This document shows, one piece after another, positions 60,989-64,000 of a DNA stretch of 64,000 nt. Numbering within the stretch: the stretch's first letter is position 1; the number at the start of each line of letters is the position of its first letter. This DNA comes from Lachnospiraceae bacterium Zagget3 (lineage in GTDB: Bacteria > Bacillota_A > Clostridia > Lachnospirales > Lachnospiraceae), in the NCBI GenBank assembly GCA_001941025.1, contig MSHE01000032.1, positions 248,001 through 312,000 of the forward strand, read 5' to 3'. Both the position numbers and the translations under genes were made by a program. The notes beneath the pieces were generated by a model. That model did no database searches. It was given only the letters and a program-made list of their open reading frames with translations, and was not told where the DNA came from.

Positions 60989-61645
60989 TCACATGTCCCG
61001 GGATTCGATCACCAGCAGGAGGCCCTCCCGAAACGAGATCACCGCCTCCTCCTCCCGGATCTCATTGCTGATCCCGCGGGTCGTACCGGCCGAGAGCACA
61101 ATGTCCCGGACATCATATTCAAACCCGGTCAGGGTAAGCCCTTTGACCTCCGTGGTAAACGGGAGAAGGGATACATAGTCTCCGAACTGCTCCTTTTTTT
61201 TGATCGTCAGTTTTTTCCGGATCATGCGGATCCGGTTGTTGGGATCGACCAGGACACAGGAGACCTTGTCATCCAGGGCTCTCTTTAACAGCTGCACGTT
61301 GCCGAGCAGATGGTCGACGCGGGTGCCCGTCCCGCCGAGGATCGTGATCTTGTCCGCGCCCGCGCGGATGGCGCAGTCGACGGCCAGTTCCGTGTCCGTC
61401 TCGTCTTTCTCGGACGGAAACGTTTCGACCCGCTCCGGGAACATCTCGCGAAAGTGTTCCACGTCCTCCGGGTGCGCGGAGTCAAAGTCCCCCAGGATCA
61501 CATCGGGGATCAGACCCTCTTCCACGCAAAAACGCAGGGCGGAATCCACCCCGATCACTTGATCCCACTCCTGCGCGTTCCATACTTTTTTCGCGAACGG
61601 GCGGTCGATCGATCCACCCGTAATGATCAGACTTTTTTTACTCAT
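60989..61645 (-). CDS. thiN: Thiamine pyrophosphokinase
   Basis: 218 aa. IITGGSIDRPF, VIGVDSALRFC, VILGDFDSAHPEDVEHF (metal-binding Asp), SEKDETDTELAVDCAI and LGGTGTRVDHLLGN are the catalytic and binding motifs of the ThiN/TPK family. It makes thiamine diphosphate from thiamine and ATP. It overlaps rpe by 4 bp, in the usual prkC-rsgA-rpe-thiN order. Confidence 0.95.
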   Translation of the reverse strand: MSKKSLIITGGSIDRPFAKKVWNAQEWDQVIGVDSALRFCVEEGLIPDVILGDFDSAHPEDVEHFREMFPERVETFPSEKDETDTELAVDCAIRAGADKITILGGTGTRVDHLLGNVQLLKRALDDKVSCVLVDPNNRIRMIRKKLTIKKKEQFGDYVSLLPFTTEVKGLTLTGFEYDVRDIVLSAGTTRGISNEIREEEAVISFREGLLLVIESRDM

Positions 61646-62295
61646 TGACCCATGATCTCCAGAAATCTCTGTACATTGGTCTCCACATCCCCCGAAAAGA
61701 CCGCGCTCCCCGCGACAATGATGTTCGCGCCGGCGGCAAGGATCTCCCGCACGTTGTCAAACGTGACGCCGCCGTCAATCTCGATGTCGGTCTGGCAGCC
61801 CTTGCGCAGGATCATCTGCCGCAGATCCCGGATCTTTTGAATCGTATAGGGGATAAACTTCTGCGCGCCGAATCCCGGATTGACGCCCATAAGAAGCACC
61901 ATGTCCAGATCCGGCAAAATGTATTCCAGTTCGTTAAGCGGGGTGGACGGGTTTAAGACCGCGGCCGCCAACACGCCTTTCCGCTTGATCGCGTGAATCG
62001 TGCGGTCGAGCTGTTTGCACGCCTCCACATGCACGGAGATCAGGTCGGCCCCCGCGTCGACAAAGTCATCGATGTAGCGGATCGGTTCCTCGATCATGAG
62101 GTGCACGTCAAAAATCCGCTCCGTACAGGGCCGGATGGACTTGATGATGGGCGCCCCATACGAGATCGCCGGCACAAACATGCCGTCCATGACATCGATG
62201 TGCACATACTGCGCGCCCGCCCGGTCCAGCGTCTCGATCGCCTCTCCCAGGTGCGCGAAATCCGCGGCCAGAATGGATGGTGACAAACAGTTCAT
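61642..62295 (-). CDS. rpe: Ribulose-phosphate 3-epimerase
   Basis: 217 aa TIM barrel. LSPSILAADFAHLGE, HIDVMDGMFVPAISYG, FDVHLMIEEP, MGVNPGFGAQKF and EIDGGVTFDNV carry the metal and catalytic residues. It interconverts ribulose-5-phosphate and xylulose-5-phosphate. Confidence 0.97.
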   Translation of the reverse strand: MNCLSPSILAADFAHLGEAIETLDRAGAQYVHIDVMDGMFVPAISYGAPIIKSIRPCTERIFDVHLMIEEPIRYIDDFVDAGADLISVHVEACKQLDRTIHAIKRKGVLAAAVLNPSTPLNELEYILPDLDMVLLMGVNPGFGAQKFIPYTIQKIRDLRQMILRKGCQTDIEIDGGVTFDNVREILAAGANIIVAGSAVFSGDVETNVQRFLEIMGQ

Positions 62296-62321
62296 AGGTG
62301 TCCTCTCTTAAACAATCTTTT

Positions 62322-63260
62322 TTAGTAGCGTTTGGCTTCCTTTAACTCCCTGCGGATCTGTGTGTAGCTCGCGTACCGGCTCTGACTGATCCGTCCGTCT
62401 TCCAGGGCGGCGCGCACCGCGCAGCCCGGTTCACTGATGTGGCTGCAGCCACGGAAGCGGCAGGGCGTTTCCTCCTGCGCCCGGACAAACTCCGGGAAAA
62501 AATCTCCCAGGGTGTCCGCGTCCACCTGCCGGATCCCCTCGGGAGCCTGTGTCCCCTCCGTGTCCCCCTCGCCGAATGCCACGGCGGAAAGGGAGGAAAA
62601 CCCCGGCGTGTCCACGAGAAACGTCGCGTCGTCCACGGTGATCAGCTCCGCGTGGCGGGTCGTGTTTTTCCCCCGTTCGATCTTTCGGGAGAGTTCTCCG
62701 GTCTCCATGTGCGCGTGCGGCGCGGCCCTGTTGATCAGGGTGGATTTTCCGACGCCGGACGGTCCGGCGACCACACTCGTTTTCCCAGAGAGCCGCGCGA
62801 GAAGCGCCTCGACCCCATCGCTGGTTTTCGCGCTGAAAAAAAAGATCGGATAACCGCAGGGGGCATAGATCGCGCGAAAGCGTTCGATCTCTTCTTCCGT
62901 GGCCAGATCGGTCTTGTTCATACAGATCACGGCCGGAACATCCTGCTGTTCCATCAGCACCAGGAATCGGTCCAGCAGGCCCAGATTCGGCTTGGGCGCC
63001 GACAGCGCGAAGAAGACCAGCGCCTGATCGACATTGGCGACCAGCGGCCGGATGAGCGCGTTTTTCCGCGGAAGGATCTCGGGGACGTTTCCCGTCTTCT
63101 CCTGCTCGTCGATCACATCGATCGCGACATCATCGCCGACCAGGGGCTTGATGTTTTCATTGCGGAATACTCCTCTGGCTTTGCACTCATACACTCCGGA
63201 TCCCGTCACATGGACATAGTAGAATCCGCCGACTCCCTTGACGATCTTTCCATAGCTCAT
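62322..63260 (-). CDS. rsgA: Ribosome small-subunit GTPase RsgA
   Basis: 312 aa. The N-terminal OB fold (MSYGKIVKGVGGFYYVHV) is followed by a circularly permuted GTPase with motifs in the order G4 (CMNKTDLA), G1 (VAGPSGVGKSTLIN), G3 (LVDTPGFSS), then a C-terminal zinc site (CRFRGCSHISEPGCAV). It tests 30S maturation. It starts 12 bases after the kinase stop and is part of the same operon. Confidence 0.97.
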   Translation of the reverse strand: MSYGKIVKGVGGFYYVHVTGSGVYECKARGVFRNENIKPLVGDDVAIDVIDEQEKTGNVPEILPRKNALIRPLVANVDQALVFFALSAPKPNLGLLDRFLVLMEQQDVPAVICMNKTDLATEEEIERFRAIYAPCGYPIFFFSAKTSDGVEALLARLSGKTSVVAGPSGVGKSTLINRAAPHAHMETGELSRKIERGKNTTRHAELITVDDATFLVDTPGFSSLSAVAFGEGDTEGTQAPEGIRQVDADTLGDFFPEFVRAQEETPCRFRGCSHISEPGCAVRAALEDGRISQSRYASYTQIRRELKEAKRY

Positions 63261-63272
63261 AAATCACTCATG

Positions 63273-64000
63273 TCACTCTTGCTTGAAGGAGACTTCCTGC
63301 TCCTGATCGGATTCCAGCTCGTTGCCGTCCGCGTCCGTATAATACCAGTTGATGATCAGGGTCCCTCGGTCGACACCCGTTATGCCGTACACCTCAACCG
63401 TATACGGGAAACTCGTGATCCCGGTCCACGCCTGGATCAGATCATCGCTCTCAGCCTTGTAGAGATAGATGTCCGCGTAGGTCAGGTTCACATCCGGCGC
63501 GTTGATCTGGGATTTGATATAGTAGGTAACTTCTTCCACCCCCAGGCTTACCACCAGATCCACCGAGGTTCCCTCACTGACGGTGGAACCGGCGGAAACG
63601 CTTTGGCTGATCACGTTGCCCTCCGAGACGGAATTGCTGTAATCCTGTGTCACGGTGCCGATATTTAAGCCCGCGTTCCCGAGCGCGGTCCTGGCATCGC
63701 TCTCCGGCTCGCCGACGACACTCGGTACCGTTGTGGACTCCGTGCCCTGGCTGACATAGAGGACGATGGTATCACCCGCTTTGCCGTTGTTGCCGCCGGG
63801 CGGGCTCTGACTGATCACATCGCCGGCAGCCACGGTCCCGCTGTACTGGAATTCCCTCGACACGGAAAAGCCGAGATCCTCCAGGGTGCTGGTCGCGGAA
63901 TCCGCGTTGGTCCCGGTCACATCCGGAATGTAAATATACTCTTTGGCGGCATCCGCCGCGATCACGACATCGATGGTCGATCCACGCGCGACCTTCTCGC
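63273..64000 (-). CDS. prkC: PASTA-domain serine/threonine kinase, C-terminal part (cut by window end)
   Basis: About 242 residues are seen; the frame stays open to the window edge. At least three PASTA repeats are visible: the end of one (EKVARGSTIDVVIA), then YIPDVTGTNADSATSTLEDLGFSV...DTIVLYVSQG and VPSVVGEPESDARTALGNAGLNIG...SVDLVVSLG. A C-terminal beta-rich domain follows. PASTA repeats bind muropeptides outside the cell. The kinase domain and membrane helix would lie beyond the window. Identity as PrkC is supported by rsgA-rpe-thiN following it. Confidence 0.88.
   Translation of the reverse strand, partial: EKVARGSTIDVVIAADAAKEYIYIPDVTGTNADSATSTLEDLGFSVSREFQYSGTVAAGDVISQSPPGGNNGKAGDTIVLYVSQGTESTTVPSVVGEPESDARTALGNAGLNIGTVTQDYSNSVSEGNVISQSVSAGSTVSEGTSVDLVVSLGVEEVTYYIKSQINAPDVNLTYADIYLYKAESDDLIQAWTGITSFPYTVEVYGITGVDRGTLIINWYYTDADGNELESDQEQEVSFKQE

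Overview
The window reads as chromosome of a Gram-positive anaerobe of the class Clostridia, most likely Lachnospiraceae. This is inferred from gene content and order: a BY-kinase polysaccharide operon (cpsB-cpsC-cpsD), a PASTA kinase-rsgA-rpe-thiN order, a topoisomerase IV pair, a tmRNA whose tag reads AKDNNRLALAA, and a SpaA/VaFE-type surface protein. Almost every protein gene is on the minus strand. The housekeeping part (about 33.8-64 kb) is GC-rich. Much of 3-24 kb is visibly AT-rich.

Region 1 (about 0-33.6 kb) is one very long co-directional exopolysaccharide (EPS) operon, read right to left from a sigma-A-like promoter at about 33,640. In transcription order it encodes a tyrosine phosphatase/chain-length/BY-kinase trio, an LCP ligase, a degenerate GH3 protein, a bacillosamine-type set (PglF, PglE, PglC, two PglD-like acetyltransferases), glycosyltransferases, Wzy, Wzx, the dTDP-rhamnose genes (rfbA, D, C, B), UDP-glucose dehydrogenase and a UDP-glucuronate epimerase. 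Genes resembling anti-phage or conflict systems are laced between these: a DUF2971 protein, a Cap4-like nuclease plus SMC-like ATPase, AbiH, a P-loop ATPase, an IbrA/IbrB-like pair (PAPS-reductase family plus DUF262), and a GNAT protein with an extra C-terminal domain. Three genes here carry single-step frame disruptions, two of them at repeat tracts ((AT)6 and G7). That pattern suggests phase variation or relaxed selection.

Region 2 (33.8-45.9 kb) holds glutamate synthase (gltB-gltD, with promoter, paired direct repeats and terminator), a folate set (folC, folP, folB-folK fusion, a HAD phosphatase), a Fic protein, an orphan RelB-type antitoxin with its own promoter, and 5-formyl-THF cyclo-ligase. 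FolP carries an unusual Cys-rich/Ala-Pro repeat insert.

Region 3 (46-56.3 kb) holds parC, parE, ung, a previously unannotated type I toxin-antitoxin-like locus, and hisF-hisH downstream of a two-component system and an aminotransferase.

Region 4 (56.4-64 kb) holds tRNA-Val, tRNA-Met and tmRNA, then a consensus promoter followed by two terminator-like hairpins ahead of a large thioester/Cna-B/VaFE surface adhesin. After these come a divergent prephenate-dehydratase-like protein, thiN, rpe, rsgA and the truncated end of a PASTA-domain kinase. No CRISPR array, insertion sequence, prophage or integrase was seen.
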